DNA of 64,000 bases from Erythrophleum ivorense (Eukaryota; Streptophyta; Magnoliopsida; Fabales; Fabaceae). Each line of letters begins with the position of its first letter. The stretch's first letter is position 1. The position numbers and the translations under genes are program-made. The stretch lies in NCBI GenBank assembly GCA_026724425.1, contig JAIUCV010000397.1, positions 310,001 through 374,000 on the forward strand, in the 5' to 3' direction. Shown in pieces: positions 49,538-62,433 of this stretch. The notes beneath the pieces are model-generated. The model ran no database searches. It was not told the DNA's origin and was given only the letters and a program-made list of their open reading frames with translations.

Positions 49538-50522
49538 AAGTAACTTATAACTCAATGAAGCTTAGTAATAGTTAAGTTAGGTGGTAACTTGCACCCCAAA
49601 TTTCTTGACTTGTAAATCAAGAAAGCTTAATGGTATTATCGCTTGGCTTAATTATACTGAAGCATTTTATAATGATAAAGGATTTTTAGAATTATTATCA
49701 CCTAATTTAGATTTATTATCACTTCTCACGGGACAATTTATATTATATCAATTAATATGAATTGGATTATATTATTAATTTCACTTGATTAATATTATTA
49801 TTAGTATTTATCATTCTATTCTCTAATTCTCAAATCACTTCCAAATACGTTATAATAAAATTTAATTACCATCTATTGCTTAATTTTAAAATTTGTTATC
49901 AATATTGGCTTTTTAACATTGCAAAGGACTTTTAGTATTATTAAAATATTTTAGCTTTGCTATCACCTTGTTTCATAAATTAAACTTAAAAATTAGAATA
50001 TGAATCTTCTTATACATACATTTGCAAAATTAACTGACAATATTCTATTCTATACCCTATCGTCTAAAATTTGTCTATGATATATCAATTTCTTTGATGT
50101 CAAAAAGTCAAAAGCTTCACCAACTTATAACTAAACAAGAACAAACCATACCTTCTCTGCTAGAATCCAAGTATTTAGCATTGAAGAAGCAAAGGAAGAA
50201 GATGAAATTATAAAAGAACACTATTGCATAACATTCACATTCTCTGCTCGAGAGCATATATACTCCATCAAAGCCCTAAAATCGATTGAGCACTTGATGC
50301 CTCTAGCACAGACTTTAGCCATTACAAAGAGGTGCATAGACTCAATTATTTATAGCAACTTCTTTTGCTGAAGGGCAGAAGGTATAGAAAAGAAGAAATA
50401 AGGGCACTTTTGTCTATTTATGTAAAAAGGAGATGATTTTTTCATCTTTGTAAATAAATTAAGTTTTTAAAGACTTTTATTGTAAATTTTATAAATTTAC
50501 GATCACTTAATATAACTTTTTT
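48096..50522. mobile_element. 2.4-kb element with long terminal inverted repeats at the phosphatase promoter
   Basis: The left arm (about 48096-48330) matches the reverse complement of the right arm (about 50300-50522). Blocks include AAATTTATAAAATTCATAAT against AAATTTATAAAATTTACAAT, AGATAGACAAAAATGC against AAATAGACAAAAGTGC, and GCACCTCTTTGTAA with GGCATCAAG in both arms. The first copy of the segmental duplication lacks this insert. The interior has no transposase; it holds AT-rich repeats and the microsatellite hairpin at 49431-49536. Long arms suggest a non-autonomous Mutator-like element. A target duplication could not be fixed, so ends are approximate. Its right end lies within about 20 bp of the conserved leader of the phosphatase gene. 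Confidence 0.75.
49431..49536. repeat. Opposed (AAT)n and (TTA)n microsatellites
   Basis: About 13 TAA units (49432-49470) are followed by a 17-bp spacer and then about 17 TTA units (49487-49535). The block AAATCCAAAACTAGATAAT occurs before each array, so the second array begins as a repeat of the first and then runs on in complement. The two arrays can pair as a hairpin. Confidence 0.9.
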
Positions 50523-50684
50523 TAATTATTGGGAGCTTTTATGTTTTGTTACCAACTACTATTCTACAGGTCAGCCATTATCAACATCAAAGCTTCAACA
50601 AAGATCCTTCGCTTTCCCACCCAACCAAGGCTCCTCAACCTTTCATTTCCAATCTCTCCCTCCGTCTCTGTAGATTCCGTGAAA

Positions 50685-51981
50685 ATGGGTTCCAAGGAAA
50701 ACCAAAAGAAGCGTCCTGATTTCTATCAAAACGTCGTCGTCATGAGGCACGGTGACCGCATCGACCTCTTCGACCCTTCGTGGGTATCGACGGCAGCCCG
50801 GCCATGGGATCCGCCCCTGATCCAAGATGGGCGAGTTCGGGCTTTCAATTCGGGTCGGAAGTTCCGCCACTGTCTCGGATACCCAATCAACCGGGTCTTC
50901 GTCTCCCCCTTCTTCCGCTGCGTCCAGACAGCATCCGAGGTCGTTTCTGCTCTCTGCGCCGTCCACGACGATCCCAATTCCCACACCGGCGATGCCATAC
51001 CTATCGATCCTGCTAAAGTCAAGGTTATATATATATTTTTTAATTTGGGAAATTATATTTCCCTTAAATTCTAAGCTAAATTGTTCATAACTTCACAATA
51101 AGTTTTAAAAATTTTTAAACTTGTATAAATATTTTTTTTTATAAGTTAAGTTTATTTTACAAATAAGTTAAAGGATCAGTATATAATTTAAAGTAAGGCA
51201 TAAGGGTTATTTGTTAAAAAGTTTATTATTATTATTGATATGTCACTTTTTTTTAAGTGAAATAAATTATCAAGTAACATTAAAGAATTGTCTCTATAAA
51301 TTTAAAAATTTTAAAAATTTATTGTCAATTTTTAAATGTTTAAATAAATTATTTACATATAATTTAAACATTTTTGTGTAATTCGTCTTAAATTATATTA
51401 TGAGTTAATAATAATTTTGGTATGCACACTTAAATAGAGGAAGATGACAAAGTAATAACGTATCACGTCAAGTGTCTTTTCAGACTGTAGTTTTAACGTA
51501 AGATTTTTACTTTTTTCTGATAGTCCTGGGATAAAATATTAGATTTTAAATTGTCATATCAGAGTTATAATTTAAAAGAGTTATATATAGTTTTTCTACA
51601 TAAACTACTTTATGAATTTAATCGAAATGTGATCAATTTCGTTTCTAAAGTCACGGATTTAAAGTTTCAGGAAAGGTACTCAATATGAATTCACTTATTA
51701 TGGCAAAGAATGGAGCATCTATTTGAAGAGATCTTCGTAACTGGCTTGCTTGGCAAGAAAGTGCATTTGTTTACATTGAACTGTCTCATATAAAAGATAC
51801 TAAAATACATGTTAAAACACCAAACAAATGTCAAATTACAGGTTTCAGCATTTTTTTCTCTCTTTTTCTTCGTGGGTTTCCTATCAATTTGATCTTTTTT
51901 TTAATTATTTTTATTATTTAATTATGTGATATATAATGCTACCTAATCTGGATGAAAGCTGTCCTGTAGTATTCCAATATA

Positions 51982-52019
<38 letters not shown>

Positions 52020-54762
52020 TTATGCATTGGACCTAGGATTTGATGAGTCATTGACTTTCAGGCTTATGACAAAGGCTGAATTTGGTATTGCTGTTGCATT
52101 TCAGAACCTGCTCTAAAATTACTTTTACAAGATAATTTGTGAAGCACAAATACTTGAAAAATGGAGCCCACCACACTTTAATTGCACCTAAACATTTTAT
52201 GTTTTTTCATGAGGTGGTGTTTGTGTCGTGTCCAATAATTTATGTCAGTGTTGTTACTTCTTAGCTAATCTTAGAAACTGCTTTAAAAGTAACATATGCT
52301 AATAACATCATCTGAAATGATTGCTTTTAGAAGTTGCAATAAAAAGACATTTCCAATGGTCTTTTTTTGTAACTTTGTTAAGGAATTTTCTTTTTGTTGT
52401 ATGCTGAATTGAAATATGAAATTTACAAGTAAAAGCGTTTCTGAACATGCTTCCAGAACACCTGGAACAAAGTAGTAGTGGCTTTTGTAAGAGCAGTGTT
52501 GTGAGGAGTTTGCCATGCACTTAAATCTAACACTTGGGCTCTAAGATAAGCAGAAGTTGCTTACTAAAAGCAATTTCAGACTTAGCCTCATAGTTTTCTG
52601 AAATTTGAGAGCAAACGTGTATGAAATAATCAACTTGAACTATAATAGATACACTAGGAGTAGGAAGTTTCTTTCATATCCCTTTTTGTGGTGCTTTGAT
52701 GGCTTTGGGGTGCAGTGATGGCACTTTTTGGTTTTTCATTGTTGACAGTTTTCCACTTGTTACTCACAGGTTAAAGTAATTAACTACAAATCCTCTGTTG
52801 GGATTTAAGCTATGCTATATTCTGACTTTTTATCTGGAAATTGTATTGCAATTATATATTAAATACTGCTCTTGTAAAGATGTTCAATGAACATTTAGTT
52901 TTGTTCCCATATTGTAGGTCTAGCAAGGATTGACGTTCGTAATTTGTAGCTCACGTTTTTTCCATAAAGAATCTCCTTTCAAAAGATTTTTTTTTTACAA
53001 CATTAATGTAAGGAGACTCTTGATGGCATTGTGGAGGTTTCTATTTCTTGTAACGACTTCTTCAACACTCAACAATGTAAAATTCAGTTCTCAACAACAC
53101 AGTGAACTGCCTGACCTCTGTTTTTCAAGGATGGTTCTTTCAGTCACCGATAGATTATCAGATAATTAATTAGATGAAGAAAATCCAGATTCTGATTAGG
53201 ATGGTGTTTATACACAGATTTACCAGTGACTGGATATTGCACTCTAATTAATTACTTTGACTTGTATATGTGGAATATTTGTATCATACTCAGGTAACAT
53301 TTCAGACTTGGCTTAGTGGTGAAATCTGCTTGAATACACGTTGTGGTAGAAAATGGGTGTGGTTGATATGTAGAATTGGAGAGTTTTAGTATCATAATTC
53401 TAGCTCAGTATCTCTATTTTATGTACTTACAACATGAGTAACAGTTTCTGGTGCCATTAAGTGGCTAAAATTATCTCCCTCGTTGGCTTTAACCAAACGC
53501 AGGTCTCTGTTGAACTTGGATTATGTGAGATGATGAGCAGAGAAGCTATCAGTCCAGAGTTGGCTCCTAAAGATGGAAATTGGGGTTTTGATGTCGCAGA
53601 GCGTGAAGCAATGCTCCCAGCTGGGACAGTGGATAAGAATGTAAAAAGGGTGTACAAAGAGGTATAGTTAGAGGACTCTATTTTTCAATTTAGAATTTGT
53701 TGGCAGGTACTTGTTCATGCAAATACAGATTTTACTTGATTGATTAAACTTTTTTGCCTGATAAACTCCAGTTGCCCAAGTGGGAAGAGCCAGTTTTCCG
53801 TACAAGGGCTAGATATGAGCAAATATTTAAGGACCTTGCAGATAATTATCCTACGGAGAACTTGCTGCTAGTCACGCATGGTAAAATTTTAATTTATTTT
53901 ATGTATAGCTAATGCCAAAGGCACCTTTTGGTTATGAACACATAATGAGAGAGAATATTTAATAAAACAAGATGGATGAATTACAGTTTGCTCTCTAATG
54001 TGATTTGGCACTAGATCAGTTTGTCCCTTAAGGTTTAAATTGAAGTGTGCCATTGAACCCCCTTGTGCTTGGTTATGTTATAACTTACTTACAACGAGTT
54101 ATTTACAACCAAATTTTTAGAAAATAATAAGGTGAATGTTAAGTAAAAATTTACAGGTTTAGTGTTAAAAGTCTATTGTGAACAGTTCTAGTGTTGTGAG
54201 ACTAAAACTGGGATTAAGCTAACAATTTCAATTTCCATTTCCAAATATCACCTACAAGAAGACTATGAAGCTATTCAACGTATACATGAAATATACTTTC
54301 AACATTTTTGTTGTCCTTTATTTCGTCATTCCCACGATTATATCTGTCAAAATTAAGACTGAATATCAAAGGGTGTTTAAATAAACCACAGGGCCTGAGT
54401 CCACTTTAAATCACTGATTTCAGACCAAATTACATGGGATAGATTGTAATTATTCAAACAAAAAAAGGTGAGTTTGGCTAATCGGATGTCTGGATAACCT
54501 GCCTTTGATTAGTCTGCAAGAGTTCCTATTTGAATTGTAAATGAATTGCACCATTGCAGGGGAAGGAGTTGGAGTGGCTCTTTCTGCTTTCTTAAAGAAT
54601 GCCATAGTATATGAAGTAGAATACTGTGCATATGTAGAACTTAAACGACCTATTTTCAAGGAAGATCATTCTTTTACTGCTGGAGAGTTTGAAGTGCTTA
54701 CTCATACCGGTCAAACCGGCATCAGTTATATTCTCCCAGGTGCTTTGACGTTTGACCAATGA
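50685..54762 (+). CDS. Phosphoglycerate mutase / histidine phosphatase family protein
   Basis: The gene encodes a branch-1 histidine phosphatase of the plant family annotated as 'phosphoglycerate mutase family' and related to animal UBASH3 (Sts) phosphatase domains; the substrate is not known. Exons: 50685-51023, 53503-53661, 53772-53880 and 54560-54762, total 269 aa, all with GT-AG introns and matching phases. Catalytic features: VVMRHGDR with the phospho-accepting His at residue 22, RVFVSPFFRCVQTA with the second-shell Arg, CEMMSREA, NWGFD, and LLVTHGEGVG with the second His at 202. There are no stops or frameshifts. I chose ATG 50685 because family members start close before the RHG motif. 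An in-frame ATG at 50541 would add 48 residues rich in Ser, Arg and hydrophobics. A large TIR element lies directly upstream, and a broken duplicate of exon 1 lies at 46805. Confidence 0.92.
51983..52019. repeat. (TTA)n microsatellite in phosphatase intron 1
   Basis: About 12 TTA units in the first intron (51024-53502, 2479 bp). The rest of that intron shows no coding or transposon signature I can support. Confidence 0.85.
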
Positions 54763-57245
54763 CCGACCAATGATGCTGGCCAAACTTCATAATAATTAAG
54801 CATGGATTGCGGCTGGGATCTCACTTCAGGTTTGTGGGCAAAATCTTTTTCACTGTGGTTGCTGATTAGAATTGAGTAGGCAAAACAAAACAGCATTAGC
54901 ATTCATTCATATGATCTTTGCCTTGACTTAAATAGTGAAGCTGGGGGATCAAAACTTAGGAATAAGGTGATATTTTCCCACTTTGTTGATTGTTGCATTG
55001 TTGCAAATGTAAAATTTATCTGTTCTATGCTGCTGTAAGCAGAAAAGGGCTTGACCTCCTTGGACTTGTAATTTTTCTTGCATTAAGGGTCTCGCAGAAT
55101 TGAACCTGAAAACTTTCTATACCATTCTGCTTAAAAGAACAAACGTATGAGCAAGGCAAAACTGATAAAGATTTCTGTCAAGCAAACTCAATTTTTGGAA
55201 AAATTCCTAGATGCTCCTGGTATACCATTTCATTTATAAGCTGTCTAATGAAAAGGGGTTAAATAACATAAAATAGGATCCACATAGCATATTTCTCTCT
55301 CCATCAAAGCACATGTGAGATCTAGCAATAACTAGAGTATTTTGATGGACAGAGAAGAGGGAACTGGAGAAAGATATCTGTGTTTTGATAAAGAGAGAAA
55401 TTTGTTATGTGAGTTCTATTTTATGTCATTTTATCTTTTTTAATTGGACACAGTATAAATAAAGTGGTACACCAATGCATCTAAAAATTTCTCCAATTTT
55501 TGTCCTCATTTTTTTAAATGTAACTCTATCCTGTATTAAACATATAGATATGTTAATTTAATTTTTTGAAGTTAGAATTGAATTGAAAATATTGCAAATT
55601 TATCTCATAAAGTCACTCAAGTATACTATTTAATTTCTAATGGTTTTTATTCATATGAATGCTGTGAAGCATTTCTGATTGACGCGTTGATAAATTTGTC
55701 AAAAATGGCAATGCTCTTAACATGGCTTCTCACGAGTGTAGCTTGTATGAGTACATGATTTGTGAGCATATAAATAAGGAGATATTTTTGCACTGTGTAC
55801 ATGCCGAGGACGTAGGTGATTGGAACAATGATATTTCAAATCTCTTATATCTTAAATATCATGATATGACTATGAATAAATATTCATTTTCGAAGGGGCC
55901 GAAAGGAATAGTCCTGAACAAGTTCATATGATCTTATAAATGCATTATATACTGGGCAAAAATGCACTTTGATATAAAGTTGATTTAGTCCTAGAATTTT
56001 ATTTTTAGTTCAATATCATCTTTAAACTTTTAAAAAGGGAAAATTTTGTTTAAGAATCCTAATTTCCAAAAAAAAAAAAGATAACATTAAAGGATTTTAA
56101 AAATTAAAATCCCTTTAAAAGATCAAATGATCAAATTTACCACTAGTACATCATAAAGTTAATACTTATGATTTCAAAATTTCCTATGGTTTAAGGGGCT
56201 GAATGAAGATGTTAAACATGGCACATTTTTGAGAACTCAGAGGTAATTCAAATTGAAAAAAAAAATCCTAAATTACATAAGAGTGTTTGTCTTCACGATG
56301 TTGTCTAGGAATATTTCATTTTTAGAAAATGCAACGTTCTCATATTTCTCTTTCTTTTTTTAAATTAAATGCTAAGATAGGAAAACTATTCTATATAAGT
56401 ACTTTGGAAAGTGAACATCACAGTGGCTATATCTTGTGGCACTTTACTCAGTCTCTTGCCTATCAAAACCCTTCACAAATAACTCTTTTTGGAGTTGCCA
56501 ACCACTAGCTTTAATAGCATTAATAGGCATCCAAGTAACATTGTGAACCTTCTCCCAAAAGTTAGTCAGTGAACAAAATTATTCTATTTAAATATTTCAT
56601 TGAGCAGATTATACTATTTGACACGAGATTTTGGCATTTTAGATTACTTTAATCTCAATTAAATTGAATATAAAAATATATTATTCCTATGCACCATTTT
56701 TAAAATATGTGGCAAACCAAATAGCTTTAGGGCATTAATTATTTTTCATTTAGTTAGGCTGAGTTGGGTTAAGTAGTCTGAGAAGGAAAAAATTGTTAAT
56801 ATTGAGCCCCAACCCAAGCTAACCTCTCCCATGACGTTGTCATTCATGGTCTTGCCCACTATTTTTTGTTTTTTTGGGTTGGTATATAAATAAAATAATA
56901 TATCATTATTCCTTGAATTAAATCAATAAAATCTAATTTACAAATAAGGAAATGAATAAGACTCAAATCATTATATCAACCGAATTAGGTAGTTTTTCTT
57001 TTATTTACATTAGTTTTAACATTATGTTGGGATGTTTAATAAATAACTGAAATGGAATGAATAGAATGTAATAGAAAAGGAATAAATGAAGTGAGAAAAA
57101 TTTACTTTCTCTCTGTTTAAAAGTTTAATAATAAAATGGATGAAAATATCATTTCCCTTTTTCGGAACTGCTAGTAAAAGTGAATGGAATGATGGATATT
57201 AAATACTAAATTACAATATAGTTCTTTTATTTAAAATAGAATAAC
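54763..57245. other. Intergenic, no gene supported
   Basis: The start is the phosphatase 3' flank. An open frame at 55722-55931 (69 aa, starting MASHECSLYEYMICEH) has no recognised family; it could be a chance frame or an exon remnant. The remainder is AT-rich. Confidence 0.5.
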
Positions 57246-57548
57246 CAGTTGTTTGGTCATGCTACTCAAAAGGAAAAATTACTTATTTTTTTAAATAAGT
57301 ATTTATTTTGAGATTTAAAGGTGTTTGGCCAAACTTAAACGGATAACATAAGCAATTTTAGTAGAAGTAGAAATTATATATTTTTTAAAAGCAATTGTAC
57401 TCCCACTCAAAATCATTATTTACTATAACTACCCTTTCTAATTTTTATCAAACCTCTATTACAAAGTCAAGCCTACACATGTCCCTTTTCAAAATTTGAC
57501 AGTTAAAAGCACTTTCTTTTTTCTTTCTAAAGCTAACCAAACACAAAA
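57246..57548. mobile_element. hAT-like MITE remnant
   Basis: The left end AGTTGTTTGGTCATGCTACT and the reverse complement of the right end TTGTGTTTGGTTAGCTTTAG share TGTTTGGT and following bases, typical of small hAT-type MITEs. Internal arms (AAAAGGAAAAATTACTT and AAAAGCACTTTC) also partly pair. I could not confirm an 8-bp target duplication. Confidence 0.45.
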
Positions 57549-58640
57549 TTGATTCTAAAATATTAACAAAAGTTCTTGTCAAATGATCGACTTTGACAAA
57601 CACAAACTATTTTCCTCTTATAAATGAATGCTTATCAATACAAACAAGTAATTTTAGGGATAGAAAACATTGGTAAAGATATTTGTGATAATAAAAATTA
57701 AGAGAGGAATTCATTTGAAATAATTTAGGAGATTAACTGAAGTGTTTTAAACTCTTTAGGGGCCAAAGTATAATTTTTCCCAGGCCATTAAATATTACCA
57801 CCTTAGCCTTTTTTTCTTCACGTTTTCCTTCCTTCCCTCTCTTGGAGCATCAAATTCCTATGTGGCTCGCGAAGCTGGGTAGCATTTTTTCCTTCTTCTA
57901 TTGCTTCTTTCTTTTGCTACTTCATCGGCCACTCCCCACTACTCAATGCCACCGCCGTTGTCCTGTAGCGGCCGCCAGCTGTGTCTCTGTGCTATCTCTC
58001 TGTGGGTAGCCATGAAGCAGAACCCAAGTGTGTGGTGAGCTCCATTGTTGTCATTCTCTTTTTCTCTTCACTCTTTTTCGTTTTTGATGTTTCCTTATCT
58101 CATTCTCTTCCATTTTTCATTGCATTTTTGCTCCAATGGCAGTCTTAAATCTCTAGCCTCTTTGTCCTCCATTGTTGCCGTGAGTGAACCTTCAAAATAA
58201 AGTTTTCATTGTCGAATCTTCATATTCATACGTCAATCCTCATCTACCAAGAACCATATGGTAAATTTTAAGCTTAATTTAAATTATGGGAACTTAATTT
58301 GAAAAACCTAAGGGTTAGTATTGATGATAGGAAACTTAGACTAAAATTAGAGTTTTAAGTATTAAAGGATATCTATTTAAGTTGATAACAACAAATGTTA
58401 ATGGAGTAGTTAAATTGTAAATTTCATATTGAATACGATTTAGATAGTAATAAGAATACTCTTTCAACTAGAGTTCTATCCTAAGTTGGAAGGAGAAGGG
58501 ACCTTAAGTATTAGTCCCTATTAATGAATGTATAATAGTAAGGCATTTTGACTGTAATATATAAAAAAAAAGGAAAAAAATTCAAATGTTCCACTCCAAA
58601 AACATTTTCTTAAAATGTTTATTAATTTTCTTTAATTCAA
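57549..58640. other. Unassigned spacer with a GC-richer island
   Basis: 57830-58190 is less AT-rich and contains GCGGCCGC (57967-57974). It looks like an old gene leader or exon but has no continuous frame or recognisable protein. The rest is AT-rich. Confidence 0.4.
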
Positions 58641-58647
58641 AATAGGC

Positions 58648-58716
58648 TATGCCGCGACCCTTTTAATGCATTGAAAAAATTTTAATGGGTCACGGCATAT
58701 GCAATGTCGCAACCCA
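58648..58716. repeat. Inverted repeat TATGCCGYGACCC
   Basis: TATGCCGCGACCC (58648-58660) and its near-complement GGGTCACGGCATA (58687-58699) pair 12 of 13 bases across a 26-base loop that contains further AT pairing. A third, partial copy in direct sense to the right arm, GTCGCAACCCA, follows (58706-58716). It could mark the end of the Mutator-like element that occupies the right side of the window. Confidence 0.65.
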
Positions 58717-59577
58717 TATATATATATTCGTATATAATTTGTTAAATAATTTAGATTTGATTTATTTTGTTATATTTTATTATTTAAATTATTTAGAATG
58801 ATAATTAATTTATGGAAAATATATATTTGTAATATAATTAAAATTTTTTAATAATATAACAAATGTATAATTTTTTAATAATATTATGATAAATATATAT
58901 TTTTATAAATAATTATATAATAGTGTAATTAAATTAAATATTTGTTATAATATTATTGAAAAATTATATACTTATTATATTTTAAGAAAAATTAATAGCA
59001 AAAAAATGACCATTAAGTTTAATCATCTCCAAAAATTGAAAAAAAAATTTACATCAAGATAATTCAATGAAAAAAAAAATTATTTCAAAATCATCTAGTT
59101 AATTATATTTTCCCAAACATTCTATTATTTTTATTTTTATTTTTACGTAAAGGTGGTTTATTAAAGGGCATAACCAATTCTTAAAAATCAAAGGAAATTC
59201 CTAATACAAAAAATGAAGTTGGAGTTTTGTATCAAATTTATTGGAGTAAGAGGACAAGAAACTAAAAGAAAATAGAAGAGTAATACAGCGTATTCAAAAA
59301 AGAGGCATTTGAGGGAAGAATTTGAAAGTTCTTTCGTAATTTTATTTTGTTTCTTACATTTATATATTAGCAAAAACTTTACGATTCAAGCAAATAACAT
59401 TAAATGTTTATAATTATCTTACCTGATTTAAAATTATCTTAAAAAATTATAAATTAATTTATAAAGGTTCTAATTGATACAAATATAGATTTGACAAATG
59501 GAATAAAATAAAATTTACAAGGATTCAAATATAAGGTATAAATGTTAAAATGGAAAAAAAATTGAACATTTTAATCA
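58717..59577. other. AT-rich spacer, no gene seen
   Basis: Very AT-rich. The minus-strand frame at 59188-59373 has no recognised motif. If the inverted repeat at 58648 is a terminus, this is the 3' subterminal part of the Mutator-like element. Confidence 0.5.
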
Positions 59578-61881
59578 ATATGCTCTCCAGTCCCGCATCT
59601 GGGTCTTCTTCACAGTCGTTGGGGGCAGCATTGAAGTGGCTCCTATTCTTCCTCTTCTTCTGTTACTTCTTCTTCATCTTTGTCATCATTAGACAATCCA
59701 TTATCTAGGTTACGAGTTGGCTAAGGAGATTGAATAGGTGGAATCAATTGATTAGGGGTGAAAAACCCCTGTTAGAAAGCTGATCTCCACTGTTAAGAAG
59801 ATGTACTAGCATACTCTGCACTGAATGCAAATGGATTGGAGAATAGAGTGGTGAATGAGACACCACTAGCTTGCATGGTTTAGGGTGGCGAGGTGAAAAA
59901 GAATGACTGAGGAATTGGTGATATGAAGGACAATGAACACTACTGGGAGCAAAAGAAAAAGGACCAGCACCCCCAAAAAGATCCACCGGGTGCAAAAGAT
60001 GGTGCAAAAGAAGAAGAATCAACACCTGCATAGTCAATAAATGATGCAAAAGTAGAAGGACTTGGATCTTCAGTTGCTTCATGGACAGGTGCTAGCGTGT
60101 AATAGGATGATAGGGCATATGTTTGACATCTACTGCTATGTGTAGTATCAACTAATGGCTCTTTAATAGATGTAAAATTATGTCTCCGCTTTCCTAGGCG
60201 AGCCTCTGGCTCTGGTGGCCTCTGCAGATAAGGAGCGGGTGGAGTAAGTTAAGAGACCAACATCTCCCGATGTTCACCTAGGACTTGTAACATCGTCCTA
60301 ATATCTCCACTTATCCTCTCCTTAAATCTTACATAATCAAGCGTCAAAGGGTTAGTAATGGCAAGCACATATAAGTTTTCAGTATATTAGTCTGTGAAAG
60401 TAAAAAAAAAAGATTAGCAATTATGTAGTTAGATGAGTACAGAAGCATACAGAAAAATATTTTACCACAAAACCTTGGGAGCCAGTTTTTGGATGGATCC
60501 ACCGTCGCATATGGTGCCAATACCAACGTATGTAATCGGAGGAGTGATCCAAGGAAGATACCTCTGTATCTGCTTGGGCAACAACCTGCTCCCATGTATT
60601 CTATATAGTAATAAATACTATGTGCTCATGACACCAATCTTTATATGTTTTTCCTCTCAATTGAAGAGTATGCAAAAACTTCACATTAAATGGTGTCTAG
60701 GGGATATGCTATTGTTGACCAAATTGGCAAAGGACACAATCTGCATGGTGAAATTCAATGAGCCAAAAGAAAATAATAGGAATAGATGCATGCCATATAT
60801 TTGAATCTACTAGGCAATAGTCTGGAATTAACTATAGGATACTCGGATGGTCATATGGCTACCAAATAACTCATTATCCTTCATTTGATCTAACAATATC
60901 TTATAAGTTTGCAAGGCCTCCATAGTGGGATGAATATGTTTGGGGACACGCCTCCATCTGAAACCCAGTGGCAAAATTAGGATAAATATCTCTATCTGAG
61001 GGTCTGGCTAACGGGGGAGTGGTGAAGCCAGATGCGGGAAACGATCCCATGCCTATAAGTGTAACAATGTCAGACAATCACCAATATTCACCTCATCATA
61101 ATTTGTTGCACTACACATTTCTCTATACAAATGGGTCAAAACCGTGAATCCCCAGTTATAATGACCAGCCTCATCAAAATCAGCAAGTAATGGCAAATAC
61201 ATCAACATCATCCTATGCTCAGTTCAATTTGTCATCAAGTATCCCCTAATTAATCTTATAATATATGCTCAAGCAAATCGTTGTACAGTCTCTTCATCGG
61301 CATCATTTGATAGGGCTGCAAATGTCTGAGTAAGCCATGGGACACTGAGTCATTGTCTATCCATGATCTCTAGAGGTGGAACCACTCTGAGTAACTGTTG
61401 ACACACAGTTGTCCAATCATAATTTGTTCGGCCTAAAACAACTTATCACGTGCAGGGGAGGCCAAGTTGAATAACAACATCTTGCAGGGTAATTGTTGCC
61501 TCTTCCCTAGTCAAGTGGAAAGTGTGGGTTTCAGGCCGCCATCTCTCCACAAGAGCTGAAACTAATGTTGCATTAAAGTCAAAGTCATCAAATCGAGACA
61601 TCCCGTAAAAACTAGCCCTGATCAAGTAAGGAATAATAGGAAGTGGAGGATTGAAGATGTGATCCTCCTTTGCTACCCATCATATACGCAAAATGTGATT
61701 GGCTTGCAATATGAATTCATGTTATTAACATATGCTAATATATAAATGGTGAAATATAATAATTTTATCTGTATTATCTTACCCGTCCCTACCACACGCC
61801 CTGTGAAATGTGATAAGTCTGCAAGTACAGAAGTGAGTCATCCTTAGGTCTTAGATCCACAATGCTCGGATGACTAGTCAT
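59578..61881 (-). pseudogene. Plant mobile domain (MAIN-like) pseudogene
   Basis: On the minus strand an exon at 61881-61783 encodes MTSHPSIVDLRPKDDSLLYL.. and ends at a GTAAGA donor. From about 61712 follow PIIPYLIRASFYGMSRFDDF, VERWRPETHTFHLTREEATI, TLQDVVIQLGLPC, YIIRLIRGY, YLPLLADFDEAGHYNWGF, LTHLYREMC and AWDRFPHL, in the order of the plant mobile domain (PF10536) of MAIN-like proteins. The C-terminal part has acidic DDKDEEEVTEEEEE and ends near RRPRCGTG, as in MAIN-like tails. About ten in-frame stops, several at ancestral Arg or Trp codons, show it is dead. Such domains occur in host silencing proteins and in Mutator-like and other transposons; the MULE transposase remnant upstream on the same strand argues for a transposon-borne copy. 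Confidence 0.83.
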
Positions 61882-62433
61882 TGTTCTGTTATAGTATTAA
61901 AATTAAAATTAAAAAAATCATTGTCAAATTTATATAGTTATGAACTAACTTTTTTATAAGAGGAACTATAAATCTAGTAAAAAATGATAAATATTACAAA
62001 CAAGTATAAAATGAAGGAATTAAGGCTTACATAACGCAACTAAAGACCATTGAATATATTATGTAACGCAACAAAAAAATAATATATTTGCGCTGTGTAG
62101 GATTTACACTATTCATTTTACTCCCATGGATCCCGTGAACCCATCAATATCATTCTCCATTTATACTCCATCCATATAACTCATCAAATATGTAGAATCA
62201 TCACATACAACTTGGATTTGAAGGCCACACATTGGCAAAATTCAAGATTGCTCTTAGGTCACACTAGACAACATACTATTTCCCATGTGATTATATGAAG
62301 CCAAGCAATTGAAATGGGAATGAAAAGTTAGAAGAGTACAGTGTTACAAATGCAATCTGGTAAAAAGTGAATCATGTTACAATAAAAGTTCATTTAGGAA
62401 AATAATCATAAAGTTATAATGCACTAATGGCAA
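61882..62433. other. Spacer between MULE and PMD remnants
   Basis: No MULE DDE catalytic core or other domain is recognisable here, although a transposase core would be expected at this place in an intact element. Confidence 0.6.

Noticed and set aside
50643..51022. Several frames on both strands overlapping phosphatase exon 1
   Set aside because: They are shadows of the GC-richer exon; only the frame with the RHG motif is real.
59744..60082. Minus-strand 112-aa frame in the MAIN-like remnant
   Set aside because: It is out of frame; the neighbouring frame gives the PMD C-terminal tail.
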